Assembly (NCBI RefSeq): GCF_932276165.1
Contig: NC_064006.1
Span: 6,772,501-6,836,500 of the forward strand
DNA length: 64,000 nucleotides
Direction: 5' to 3'
From: Plutella xylostella
Taxonomy: Eukaryota; Arthropoda; Insecta; Lepidoptera; Plutellidae
Positions 19,891 through 33,200 of this stretch are shown here, in pieces; position 1 is the stretch's first letter; each line of letters opens with the position of its first letter. Under the pieces are notes generated by a model. The model saw only the letters and a program-made list of their open reading frames with translations. It was not told the origin of the DNA and ran no database searches. The translations under genes were made by a program, and so were the position numbers.

Positions 19891-22800
19891 CAGTGGCGGA
19901 TTAACGTATAAGCACAACAAGCACGTGCTTGGGGCCCCGGGCCTCCAGGGGCCCCCATCCTCTACTGCTTTTTCATTTTATGCCTACATTTTATTCATCC
20001 ACAATATGTCCGATGTAATGAGTTTGCTCTGATTAAAGGGCCTACCACACGCGTAAGTATCACCACAGTTTTGCCTGCGCATGCCGGCTTGTACTGTACC
20101 TACATGGAATACTGTGCGAATGGGTGGTAAAACTGTATACCGCGCCAACCCCGCAGCGTGACTTGCGCGTTTTTCGACATGTTTGAAATTTTAATAATTT
20201 AGCCATTCATTAGAGTCTTCTCTTAAATCCTTGAGTAGCGTGTGAATGATTTTTTCAGTTTTACAGCAATTTTTTTGTCCACTTCGATCTTGTACGGTTT
20301 GATTTTTGGGAATAGCAGGCAACTAGACTTATTTGTAGTGAAAAAATCTAGTTGTGTGCAAATATTGAAAATATACAAGTAGAAGAAATTTGTGGTTCTT
20401 CGAAATCCCATTCTTCGTCTGATTTATATGGCCATTTTTTTATTTCATTTTTAGGTCCATAACATATGTTTATATGAAAATGGATATAGCAAATAACAAG
20501 TATAATTGGAAAAGGCACTCGTAGTAAGTAAAGTAGTTTTTGAGTTATTGTCGTTAAAATTTTTTGTTGCCATATGAATCAGAAACAGAAAAAAGAACAC
20601 CATGGAAAACCATCTTTTTTTAAAACATTACAGCATTTTTCGTAATTTTCTTGGACTATCGTCAATAGAATAACTATAGAAGGTTACGCAAAATAAAATT
20701 CTAACTTAAAATATTGAATTTACAAAATTGACATGCAAAAAACTGGTCTGGGGCGACAATTTTCAGAAAATTTCTAAAACTGTCAATATCGCAAAAACTA
20801 TGGAGATTTTACTAAGGTTATGAGAAGGCATTTGACAGTGTACCACGTGAAGCCTTGTGGTTGATGCTGGTGAAACTGGGATGCACGGAAAAGTTCGTGA
20901 GGATACTGCGGCTCCTGCACGACGGCATGGAATGCTGTGTTACTGCAAATGGGGAACAGTCAGAGTTTTTCTCTGTGATCTGCGGCGTAAAGCAAGGCTG
21001 CGTTCTTGCGCCAACCCTATTTGCCCTATATTTTGCAGTCGTAGTCCGTGAAGCTCAACAGAACTCTTCCGAAGGCGTTCGTATTCGGTTCCGCACAGAT
21101 GGGAATGTCTTTAACTTAGCAAGACTCAGAGCACGGACCAAAGTATCGTACGATATCGTGTCGGAGATAATGTATGCAGACGATCTGTGCTTCGTGGCGG
21201 AATCCCCAGAAGGTCTGCAAGAGCTGATGAGCAGTCTGAATGAGTCATGCAGTAAGTTTGGCCTAAAGATCAGTGTGAAAAAAACGGAGGTCATGGGTTT
21301 GCACACACATGGTAATGACGACGTGCCACTTACTATAAAACTTGGTGAAGACACACTGAAGCGAGTGGATAAGTTTAAGTACCTGGGTAGCACAATAACA
21401 TCGAATTGTGACCTTGACGCCGACATCAACAACAGGATCGGAGCAGCAGCTGCAGCGTATGGCAAACTACGGGTCAAGGTATTCCGGTCGCATGACTTAA
21501 AGTTGGCTACAAAGGTGTCGGTATACATGGCGATTGTTTTGCCCAGCCTCCTCTACGCCTCTGAGACTTGGTGCCCATACCGCAAGCATATACGCGTGCT
21601 GGATAGATTCCATCTTAAATGCCTTCGAGACATACTCAACATCAGATGGTCTGATCGCGTAAGGAACACGGCTGTGTTACGACGGGCCAACGTTGGCGGA
21701 ATAGAGGCATATCTGATGAGGCGGCAGCTGCGCTGGTGCGGGCATGTCTCCCGGATGTCCACAGAGAGAGTCGCAAAACGCATCTTCTACGGCGAGCTAC
21801 AGGAAGGCAAGCGGAATCAAGGCGGCCAGTTCCTGCGGCACAAAGATGTGTTAAAGCGTCACATGAAGAGGTGTGACATAGATCCGTCACACTGGGAGAT
21901 GCAGGCTGAGAACCGATCAGAGTGGAGGCTCACCGTGCGGAAGAAGGTCTTTGAGTTCGAGGCAAAACGGAGAGAAGATCTCGACGCCAAGCGTGACGAG
22001 CTCAAGGCTAGACCACCGAGAGCCATATGCTATAATGTTGTCGGAGGAGTGCTGACTTGCCGTCAATGCGGTCGCACTTTCGTCAATAAGTTAGGCTATA
22101 ACAGCCACCAGAGAGCACACGAGAGAAGCTCGCAGTCACACTGACCGAACACGGTCTGGAGAATATATATATATATATATATATAGCGATATTCTGGTCA
22201 CTCCTAAGGTGTTCTACCAGCCTTCCAAAGCATGAAGTAAACTTTTGGAACATTCTGTATAGGGTGAGGTTTTTTCCCGTATGAATCATATACATATGAA
22301 TCAGGATTTTGCATAAAACCTTAGGTAGTTCATAATACATACACAGTGCAGTTTATTTTTTTCATTAATCTGTAACCCAAGAGCATTACTTACATGAAAC
22401 TCATCTTGAAGAATCATACTCTGAAAATATATTTTTTACAGGAGACATACATATTTTTACCTTCTTTTCACCTGGATGTTGGCATACTAGGAGCACTTCC
22501 ATCTACTGGCTGGTCCGTTGGAGAGCTGGCTTCTAGCGAGCGGACAGCCAGACTCCAATTGCCACTACAAGACCAAGTATGGTCATCAACATGTTACGAC
22601 ATATGAATCAGTACTACCAGCCGGACACTCCCTTATTATTTATTCATAAAAAAACTTACGTATTTATAAGTACCTAAATAATTTTTTTTATGAAAGGGAA
22701 ACTTATTGCCCTTTGATAAAATTTTAATTTATGTTAATAAATTAAAAGGGAAATGTGATACTGAACATTTTGTTCCTCAAGGTGGCAAACGGACGCTCTA

Positions 22801-23306
22801 TATGAATCAGAATAACACACATCAAATATATTTTTTTCAGTACTGAAACAGCATTTACTGAAAAAAATAGATTGGTTACAAATAGAGATAGAGCTAGACT
22901 GTATTGAAAATAATTACGGGTCATCTTAATTGGTTACAGAGATATTATCAACGCCGTTGAAAATACGGTCCCTGAAGAATCACCCAAATAGTTCCTCATT
23001 GGGAAACATTGTTTCCAGTTTCCACGCAGACGATTTTGACAAAAAATGAGGCTTGCGCGTACTTAACTGTGCCGTGTGATAGCTCGGCGTACCTGCGCAG
23101 TTGTAACTGTGGTGATACTTGCACGTGTCGTAGGGCAAGCAATTTTTTTTTTATATTTTTATATTATCCTTTTTTTATAGAAAAGTTATAGGACGTTTTA
23201 ACTATTGAACTGTTTTGTCACTCTTTGCCAAGGAACAAATTGTTCTTAATTAGGGGCCTACACAGGATTTGTGCTTAGGGCCTCCGATGCTCTTAATCCG
23301 CCACTG
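19891..23306. mobile_element. Non-autonomous hAT element, copy 1, interrupted by a LINE
   Basis: Ends are the perfect 14-bp inverted pair CAGTGGCGGATTAA / TTAATCCGCCACTG, flanked by the 8-bp duplication CATTCGAT (19883-19890, 23307-23314). Ends and duplication length are those of hAT transposons. About 2.05 kb of element sequence remains after removing the LINE and is nearly identical, in reverse, to 31294-33349. No transposase domain is visible in any frame, so it needs an enzyme in trans. The motif ATATGAATCAG recurs in its interior. Confidence 0.92.
20819..22181 (+). mobile_element. 5'-truncated LINE with reverse transcriptase and C2H2 end
   Basis: An open frame runs from the first codons ([15 protein letters not shown] motif A) to TGA at 22142-22144. 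It includes [13 protein letters not shown], the catalytic [18 protein letters not shown], the thumb/connection motif [13 protein letters not shown] and a C-terminal zinc-finger-like [21 protein letters not shown]. That C-terminal plan occurs in L2/CR1/Daphne-like LINEs. Endonuclease and the RT fingers are missing through 5' truncation. It ends in an (AT)n tail. The second hAT copy shows the empty site (AAGGTTATATAGCG near 32417-32430), proving it inserted into the hAT element. Confidence 0.9.
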
Positions 23307-23341
23307 CATTCGATTCTATATTTTTCGTGATCGCCCTGCTG

Positions 23342-24124
23342 AATATTCTATTATTCATGAGGTGTTTACATAGGGGAGGCGGGCTGTGAGATGCCTAGTC
23401 CATGACCGAACAATAAGAAGATACAATAACATATCGAGTGACGTATGTCAGTTATAGTCATGTTACAGAGAATAGCCAACCGACGCGTATTTTGTACTGA
23501 ATATATTTTGATATGCATTTAATTTAAGATAATGTTTATTTTGATAACCTTATTTAGTTTTAGAATGTTATTTAGGAAGTGAATTTACAGTGTGTGTGGT
23601 GTGCGTGTTTTAGGTAAGTACCCGATAATTTTATTTATTTAAGTAAGTATTGTATAGGTTAGGTATTGGAAACAATTTTGTATTGGATACAATTTTGTAA
23701 GATTTTCCTTTCAGAAATCAAGCATAGAAATGTTTCTTTTTGTGTCCTTCCACAGTAGTCTAACCCAAAAGCCTGCATTACTAAATTACTATACCTAGGT
23801 ATGCTCAGTTAGCTCAAATACCTAATTTATACAGTAGGTATTAGAATAGAACCTACATCATGGAATGCCATAAGAAGTGAAGAAAGAACCCTGTGCAGTT
23901 ATCATGTGACCGGCTAATACAAGTTGGGAGCGATTATACATTTGTACCTTGTCAAACTAACAAACCTATTCTTCAATCATTGACGGTTGGTGTGAAGTGT
24001 AATAGCTCGCAATTTCAGAACTATCTACTCGCCTTCAGGTTAAATGTGATCTACTCCCCACTATTGAGTCGGCGGCCTACTGGAGATGAAGCACCCTATC
24101 TAGCAGCTCACTGTTCCCCTCAGA
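23342..24124 (+). promoter_or_regulatory. Upstream region and possible 5' UTR exon of the CAP gene
   Basis: No protein-coding exon is seen. A donor-like TTTTAG|GTAAGTAC lies near 23613, and both versions of coding exon 1 are preceded by CCCCTCAG directly before the start codon. This suggests a non-coding first exon here spliced to either version. No TATA box was found at a convincing position. Confidence 0.4.
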
Positions 24125-24256
24125 ATGCGTCACTCCTGGCCACAACTGCCACCGCTGCTGCTGCTGCTGTCACTGGTGTGTGCGGAGCTGCAGTGCGGCG
24201 CGCGGCTCGCCCGCCTGTGCCGCGGGGCAGTGCACGTCGCCTGCCAGTTTACTGAG
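24125..24256 (+). CDS. CAP gene coding exon 1, version a
   Basis: Starts at ATG 24125 immediately after CCCCTCAG|A and ends GAG|GTCAGA in phase 0 (44 codons). Encodes the signal peptide MRHSWPQLPPLLLLLSLVC and ELQCGARLARLCRGAVHVAC. Nearly identical to version b 487 bp downstream. Confidence 0.8.
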
Positions 24257-27200
24257 GTCAGAGTTGTAGGGCTCTATAGATAAGTAAAGTAGGTACTTAT
24301 ACGCGTTTTGTAACTAATTGCTAAAGTATATAGGCATCGCGTATTAGAAACAATCTGTAAGCACTAAGCACGCCACACCGCCAGCTAGGTATATAGCAAG
24401 ATTATAGTCGGTAGCTAGTAGTGTGAATCAAAGTAAGTATGTAAAGAGATGAAACGATGTTCGCTCGACTAGTTTGCTCGCTTTGCTAGCTGGCGATGTA
24501 CTGTGTGTGCGAGATGTTTAGTTAGACAGCGGCAGCGTGCATCTATATGGGGCGTCGTCGTGGGCTCTTGATTGCTTTTGTGTCGCTAGAGGTTCACCAG
24601 TCCCCCTCAGAATGCGTCACCCTAGGCCACAACTGCCACCGCTGCTGCTGCTGCTGTCACTGGCGTGCGCGGAGCTGCAGTGCGGCGCGCGGCTCGCCCG
24701 CCTGTGCCGCGGGGCAGTGCACGTCGCCTGCCAGTATACTGAGGTCAGAGTTGCGTTGTAGGGCTCTATAAGTACACGTTTTGTAACTAATTGCTATCGT
24801 CGTATTGCTAGCATCGCACATTAGGTAAAATCTGACTACTGAGGTCAGAGATGCGATAGAAACCATGGAACTCTTACCCACGAATGTCCAAAATACCATA
24901 ATTAACGGTTCTTTTTACAGTTTCGTAACGCTGAACTGAAAATCCCATTTACAATCGCCGTTTAAGTGAAAAGAGAGATCCTCAATAGTCAATAAACATC
25001 TGCCTAAACAGTTTAGGCTAAACTCAAATTACAAGGCAGTACCTAGATAGTCTCTAGGTATGTACCAACATTTTGAGTTATGTAGTTACGTTGTATGTTT
25101 CCAGCCAGGTCCGGGAGAGGCTTGCGAGAACTACACGGAAGTCAAGTTCAACGACGAACTGAAACATTTTATGATTCACTACATCAACAGGTCAGTATTG
25201 ATTATTTACTTACCTATCTATTTTATCGTGCAGCCTTTTATTAACCAAACTTTAATACCTACTTTAGAGTGTGGGTTTATTCATTTTGCTTGCAGACGAC
25301 GGCAAAAGGTAGCAAGCGGACATGAAAGAGTTAGAGGTGGAGCCAAACTACCAAAACCAGAACTTATGATGTTTGTGGTAAGACTCAAATAGATATCTAG
25401 TGCATGAGAACTATTGAGAACCTAATTAAAATAAACATAACAAATTAGGATTCATTATTGTCATGCATTTTAGGTGGCATTCATTAAACGAAATTTAACC
25501 AAAGAATAAAGTTTATGGCATGCCTTCTAGAAATGCTCTTTTAAACATACTTTTAAGTTTTTTCCAGGAATGGGATCGAGAGCTCGCCATGCTAGCTCAA
25601 AGGCTCGCTGACCAGTGCCTGTTCACCCACGATGAGTGCAGGGCGACAGGTTCGTTGTCAAATGTACCTACTTACAAACTGTTCGGTACCGACGAACACT
25701 TTAATAATTGTATGTGGGTAGGTTCTTATATTTGTATGTGGGTAGGTTCTTTTATTTTTGACAGTCTACTCAGTCGTTGGCAGCCTCTCGTCGGGTTATC
25801 TGCTCTTGTATTTCGGCGCGGTCTCGATATTCGCAATATTTGTATTTTCGGTTAAATATTACCAGCTGCTATTAGGCATTATATTTGTGTATACGATTAT
25901 AAGTGGACATGTGATTTTGTGTGTGAGAACCTCAAGATTAAAACGGATTACTCAAGCATCGGGAGGGCCCTCCACGCCGAGCTTTGGACCTTGAACCATC
26001 ACGTGAGCAAAAACCTATATAATATTTATTTTATTAAATATATTTATCCAACATTTTGGTAGCAGAGCGTGGTTTTAATACGGCTATATTATTAGGTTTT
26101 CGTGTGACGTAAGTTTTTGAGGTTAGCTCAGGGCGGCGTTATCAATTCGGTTAGCTTCATTGCATATTGTTTACGTAATAATTTTACTTTCGGAATACAG
26201 TTTCTATTGTACTAAGTATAGGTATATTTATTTCGGTTCGGTCAATACTTATATTTGTGTTGGTTTTCGTACGGTAGGTACTACGGTAGCTACGGTAGCT
26301 AACTACTTAACTTTACGGCTATAATTTGATTATTATTGTAACTCAGATATTCGGTAGGTACAATTAGAATAGAATAGAATAGAATAGAAATCATTTATTT
26401 GACACACAGCAAAAAAAAATATGAAAAAACAAAAATACAGTAACTTTCAAAAACAGCTAAGTACTTATACTTATATAAAGAACTTAAGTAATAATTAAAT
26501 CAAACAAAATATATATATATATATATATATATGTACCAGTACAAAACATTGGACAATATGCTGCGTGTCAAAAAGGCACATCCACTCAGCTATTGCTGCG
26601 CCTTAGAGGAACTCGAAGGACACAGCACTGCACGCGTAGCACAGTATGGCGGTGACAAGATATAGATGACAGCTAGTTGCAACAAATTGTGTGATACCAG
26701 TTGTCCTCACAAATGCTAACATGGCCAACACGAAATAATCACTACAAGATGTGAGTTTCAATTTTGACAGCGAGATTGGAAGATTTGTCTTATTTCCTAA
26801 CATGGGTGTACCAATTTATCCACACAATGTCTCAGTTTGACATTTGTTTAGGTAGCATTATATCACTCAAGTTCGAAGGTGGTGATAACATGTGACACAA
26901 ATAATTATTTGTTTAGTTTTTGTTAATTTCATCCTTGCTCTACAAGAAGAGATGCAGGAAAGGAAAATTACTATAATACTTATAGGGAGGATGATCCGGG
27001 ACTCTAATAACCCGTTGAAAATGCTTTAAAAACAACATTTGTCAAAACACACATCCTCTTTTTATTTGACTAAAATTATAGATCATATTACTTATATGTA
27101 GCGGTGTTACTTCAGACGGGTAAGCGCCCGCCCCTCACGGAAGAGATGTGGTTTCAAATCCTGTCGCTGACATGTGCTAATAAGTTAGATAGATAGACAT

Positions 27201-30200
27201 TAATTTGTTCCACTTAAACATTTGTACACTTAAATTAAGAGGCGAAAAGTGTGTGTTGAAGCAGACCAAAAGGGAAGCAACTCAGCGCATATGTTTGCCC
27301 TTAGGAACAAATCACAGATTTTCAGTTGTCTCCCATACTTAAGTATACTTTAAGTTTGCCTATTCACGTCAAAGTATGTAGGTAATGAAGTGGCTAATTG
27401 AATAGCTTGAATGCTAAATATAGAGTTCACGAAATGTAAATAATATAAACTGTACATTGAATACATCTGGCACACCGGGCAGTCAGCGACTCATTCTAAT
27501 CCTTCACCACAGCGACAAACCCTAGTCAGGCTTTATGATTTATCAACAACACGTGAACAACACACTAACTGAGATGAAGTGGCTAATTGAATAGTTTGAA
27601 TGCTAAATGTGGAGTTCATGAAGTGTAAATCATATAAACTGTACATTGAATACATCCGGCACACCGGGTAGTCAGCGACTAATCCTTTCACTACAGTGAC
27701 AAACCCTAGTCAGGCTTTATTATTTATCAACAACACACTAACTATAAAAAAATAAGTGGGTATGCTAGCATGTACTTACAACTATTTTAAATGGTTATAA
27801 AAATATAATATTTTCTTTAGGTAAGTAAAACATTTATTAAACTTTTAATTAATAAATTATAAAAAGTAAGTCTGAACAGTCTGAACTTTGCTTATATCAG
27901 TCATCAAATGGGTCTCATAGTATGTATGCCAAGTTTTTCAACTTTTTCAGTTCGGTGCCGCTCCAGTTCATTGTTTCACCACAAGGTTGCTAATGTCATC
28001 TGACCATCATTCAGCACCACCATTCACCATTCAGGTGGTTTCTGCCAACAAGAGCTCTCCAACCGTGTCTAGGGCATCAATTTCTGACCGGTTTTGACCA
28101 TCTTCCGTCTTGCCTAAAAGCCAATTTCAATGTTCTGTAACAAACAAAAATGTTTCATTAGATTTTAGTTATACTTATGAACTAATATTATGACTCCTAT
28201 TGTCCTCTTCATCATCATCATAACCCATCACGTCCCCACTGCTGGGGTAGGGGTTTCCTTCCAATGAAGGAAGGGTTTAGGCCTAGCCGACCAAGTAGTG
28301 CCATGTGAAAAAAGTTTTTTGAGTTGTTTTGTGTGCATATGCCCAATTATAATAACATGTCACGGGTACTGGCACTTACCTACTGTTTTTTTCCTTCCAT
28401 TGATTATATAAATATTATTCAGTCAGGCCGTGGGACAAGCATCGAAGTTGATATTCTAGCCCGCCAGGATCCTGCCCGGGCTTTTTTCTCAAGGCCTTCT
28501 AGCTCCTGGGTCCGGGTAGACAGTGGGTGGGTCATCAGTCAGGTGGCATGCTGTTTTTGTTCTTCGTCTCAGGGATCCGATGCATCGACGGCTGCCGATA
28601 GCAGGAACTCCCAAGGAATCTGAGCGTGCTTGGTCGTATATCATTTGATGAGACGATGTCCAAGAAACTCAATAAAGTAGTTTAATGAGCCAATATGAAT
28701 CCATGGGGTAGCGCAAAGCAAAGTAATATTACCAAAATAATACACTCGAAACTCTCGAAAGCACCAAAGAGTCAAAATTATCTTCAAGTTTGACGTTTGG
28801 TGACATTTTAATTGTCAAAAAACCATAGACAATACAAACAACTACCACAAATGAGAGATTTTCGGAAAAAAATAACATTTGAAAAACTTATTTGCACAGA
28901 GCAGAAAAGTTACAGTGTCACTGGGACTAATGCCAAATCACATAAATAAAACGAGTCCCATGTACACCCTATGCTAACATTTAAGACTGATATCAAAAAG
29001 TGACTCAATTTAATCAGTCACTTCACATGTTGTCTTATTATGGCCATACTAGCCGTGCTGGTGTTTCAGTGGATGCCCAGCGTGACGCACGAAACAAATA
29101 CAAATAATATTGACAAAAAAACAGTTATTGCGCGAGCGACGCCGCAACGTGATCACGTGTACTCATGAAAACGGGATTTCGCACCGCCAGGGCAGAGAGG
29201 CCCGCCCAGCTGCGCTCGTCGCAAGCGCACATTGCCAAATAGATATAACAAAATAGAAACAAAATAATTAAAAAAAAAACAAAACAAGACTTGACAATAA
29301 CCTGTGATGCATTATTAATGGTGAGTGTGTGACAGATAATATCTTATAGGACTAAACCACTTTGCTATATACCTACCTACTTAGTTTAAACAAATACATA
29401 CATATTGTGTACCTAGTGTGAAATTAAAATGTGAGTTAGTGAGTATAGTATAGTATGCCTATGTGTGAGTGTAATATGCTAGAAAGTGTGTGTGTACCTA
29501 AGAATGAAATAACATATAAATATATTTTTAATTTACAGATTACCTATGGAGACAGTATTTATTATACAAATACATAAATAAAACCAATAGTTTGTATATA
29601 TTATTGCACATGCCATCGCCGTGTTCAAGCAGATCCAGGAACAATGGAAATCCTACCTTACGCACTGAGGATAAGGTCGTGGTAAGTGCAATTTTATAAA
29701 ATAGATTTTTGCATTGCTAATAAATACGACTTAAAACGATACTTAAAAGAATTAATTGTTTTCAGACCTCGGATAGGCGGTGGGAGATTGTTGTATATGT
29801 CGCTCGAGAGATATTTAAAACTATGGCGAAACATGGCAGATTTATGTTTGGGAGTCAGCATGAGATAAGTTGCAGCTCTGGTATTAATAGTGTGGTGATT
29901 ACGGGCCCAGGCCAGCTTATCATACAGATAATCTGGCGACTGGTGCTTCACCACACCGAAGAGGAGAGTGGCCAGATGCAGTTTCCACCTCGCAGCAATC
30001 TTCAACAGGTTTGAACGGTTAAGGAACGGTGTAACATGAGCGCGCGGAGGTATATTAAAGCAGAACCTCGCGCAGGCGTTCTGTACTCTTTGTAACAATC
30101 TTTCCGTTTTGCGTAATAAACAAGGGCCGTATACGGTGTCAGCATAATTTAGTTTGGAAAGTACAAGCGATTCGCACAATTGGATACGGAGGTCAACATT

Positions 30201-33200
30201 TAAGTAAGGTCGCATTTTGTACAAGATTTTTAGTCTATAAAAACAGTTTCTGATCATTTCCATGACATGTTTTTCAAAACGCAGACTGCTATCAAAAATA
30301 AGACCGAGGTTGCGCGCCTCCGTAACTCGTTCTATAACCGCTCCATCTAATATTATATTCGGATTATGTACAATAGTGTCTTTAACCTGTTTTTTTGTAC
30401 CAATCACCATGTACTTGGATTTGTTTGGATTTAGATGTAATGAGTTTTTATTTGACCACTTTGCAATCCGTTCAAGATCTTCATTGATAAGTTTACATGT
30501 GTAATCAGTATTAGATGGGGGCCCCGCCAAATATATTTGAAGGTCATCGGCGTAAACATGGAAATTACAGTTTTGCACCTCACTAGTGATGTCTGCGGCG
30601 TACAGAATGAACACGAGTGGACCCAGAATAGATCCTTGCGGTACACCCCTGGTCACTGGATAGCTCGCTGAGAGACTAGTACTGCCATCATTTTTTCTCA
30701 GTTTCACAATCTGCGATCTTTGGTCTAGGTAACTGTAAAACCATTTCACCGCGTTAGCGTCAAACCCGTAGTACGATAATTTTGCCAACAGCAGCGAGAC
30801 ATTAATCGTATCAAATGCGCGGGAAAAATCTAGCAGCGTCAAGATGGTGGCTTTACCCTTATCTTGGGAAGCCAGTAAGTTATCCACCACGTCGAGGAGG
30901 GCTGTAGATGTGCTTCTACCCTTACGGAACCCGGATTGAACAGAAGGTAGAATTTTATTCAGTTCGAGATAATTCGACATTTGCCGGTGTACAACTTTCT
31001 CCAGGATCTTTGATAAAGTGGATTGCAGGCTAATTGGCCTTAGGTCTTTGTAGTCAGTGGGGTCAGGTTTTTTAGGAATAGGATTGACTAGAGCGATTTT
31101 CCATAGTTTAGGGAAAGTTGAAGTTTGTAAGGAGTAATTTAATATATATGTTATAATTTGTAATGTACGTGGAAATGTAAGGACCAACATATCCAGAGAT
31201 ATTTTATCATATCCTAGTGCATTTGATTTTAATTTTTGTACAATTTTGCAAACTGTTTCTTCATCTACTAGGTCTAGTTTAAATGTGTGTGGGCAGTGGC
31301 GGATTAAGAGCATCGGAGGCCCTAAGCACAAATCCTGTGTAGGCCCCTAATTAAGAACAATTTGTTCCTTGGCAAAGAGTGACAAAACAGTTCAATAGTT
31401 AAAACGTCCTATAACTTTTCTATAAAAAAAGGATAATATAAAAATATAAAAAAAAAAATTGCTTGCCCTACGACACGTGCAAGTATCACCACAGTTACAA
31501 CTGCGCAGGTACGCCGAGCTATCACACGGCACAGTTAAGTACGCGCAAGCCTCATTTTTTGTCAAAATCGTCTGCGTGGAAACTGGAAACAATGTTTCCC
31601 AATGAGGAACTATTTGGGTGATTCTTCAGGGACCGTATTTTCAACGGCGTTGATAATATCTCTGTAACCAATTAAGATGACCCGTAATTATTTTCAATAC
31701 AGTCTAGCTCTATCTCTATTTGTAACCAATCTATTTTTTTCAGTAAATGCTGTTTCAGTACTGAAAAAAATATATTTGATGTGTGTTATTCTGATTCATA
31801 TAGAGCGTCCGTTTGCCACCTTGAGGAACAAAATGTTCAGTATCACATTTCCCTTTTAATTTATTAACATAAATTAAAATTTTATCAAAGGGCAATAAGT
31901 TTCCCTTTCATAAAAAAAATTATTTAGGTACTTATAAATACGTAAGTTTTTTTATGAATAAATAATAAGGGAGTGTCCGGCTGGTAGTACTGATTCATAT
32001 GTCGTAACATGTTGATGACCATACTTGGTCTTGTAGTGGCAATTGGAGTCTGGCTGTCCGCTCGCTAGAAGCCAGCTCTCCAACGGACCAGCCAGTAGAT
32101 GGAAGTGCTCCTAGTATGCCAACATCCAGGTGAAAAGAAGGTAAAAATATGTATGTCTCCTGTAAAAAATATATTTTCAGAGTATGATTCTTCAAGATAA
32201 GTTTCATGTAAGTAATGCTCTTGGGTTACAGATTAATGAAAAAAATAAACTGCACTGTGTATGTATTATGAACTACCTAAGGTTTTATGCAAAATCCTGA
32301 TTCATATGTATATGATTCATACGGGAAAAAACCTCACCCTATACAGAATGTTCCAAAAGTTTACGTCATGCTTTGGAAGGCTGGTAGAACACCTTAGGAG
32401 TGACCAGAATATCGCTATATAACCTTAGTAAAATCTCCATAGTTTTTGCGATATTGACAGTTTTAGAAATTTTCTGAAAATTGTCGCCCCAGACCAGTTT
32501 TTTGCATGTCAATTTTGTAAATTCAATATTTTAAGTTAGATTTTTATTTTGCGTAACCTTCTATAGTTATTCTATTGACGATAGTCCAAGAAAATTACGA
32601 AAAATGCTGTAATGTTTTAAAAAAAGATGGTTTTCCATGGTGTTCTTTTTTCTGTTTCTGATTCATATGGCAACAAAAAATTTTAACGACAATAACTCAA
32701 AAACTACTTTACTTACTACGAGTGCCTTTTCCAATTATACTTGTTATTTGCTATATCCATTTTCATATAAACATATGTTATGGACCTAAAAATGAAATAA
32801 AAAAATGGCCATATAAATCAGACGAAGAATGGGATTTCGAAGAACCACAAATTTCTTCTACTTGTATATTTTCAATATTTGCACACAACTAGATTTTTTC
32901 ACTACAAATAAGTCTAGTTGCCTGCTATTCCCAAAAATCAAACCGTACAAGATCGAAGTGGACAAAAAAATTGCTGTAAAACTGAAAAAATCATTCACAC
33001 GCTACTCAAGGATTTAAGAGAAGACTCTAATGAATGGCTAAATTATTAAAATTTCAAACATGTCGAAAAACGCGCAAGTCACGCTGCGGGGTTGGCGCGG
33101 TATACAGTTTTACCACCCATTCGCACAGTATTCCATGTAGGTACAGTACAAGCCGGCATGCGCAGGCAAAACTGTGGTGATACTTACGCGTGTGGTAGGC

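Larger units (their letters stand above)
19763..23341. mobile_element. MITE split by a hAT element
   Basis: Left arm from CAGCAGGGCGATCACGAAAA and right arm ending TTTTTCGTGATCGCCCTGCTG are near-complementary. Inner segments GAATCGAATGCGAGTGCGAC and GTCGCACTCGCATTCGATTC (across the hAT insertion) also pair, so the original hairpin was about 155 bp. The hAT element entered at CATTCGAT within the right arm. Confidence 0.8.
26360..29690. other. Inserted repeat mosaic at the 3' side of the minus-strand LINE
   Basis: The left edge has a (TAGAA)n run (26368-26389) followed by ATCATTTATTTGACACAC, which read on the minus strand is AATAAATGAT plus a (TTCTA)n tail, a typical LINE/SINE 3' end. The interior has an (AT)n run (26512-26531), a SINE, a 185-bp duplication and RTE scraps. 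A minus-strand AATAAA-like region near 29555-29575 may be the LINE's own polyadenylation site. No host exon is recognised. Confidence 0.5.
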
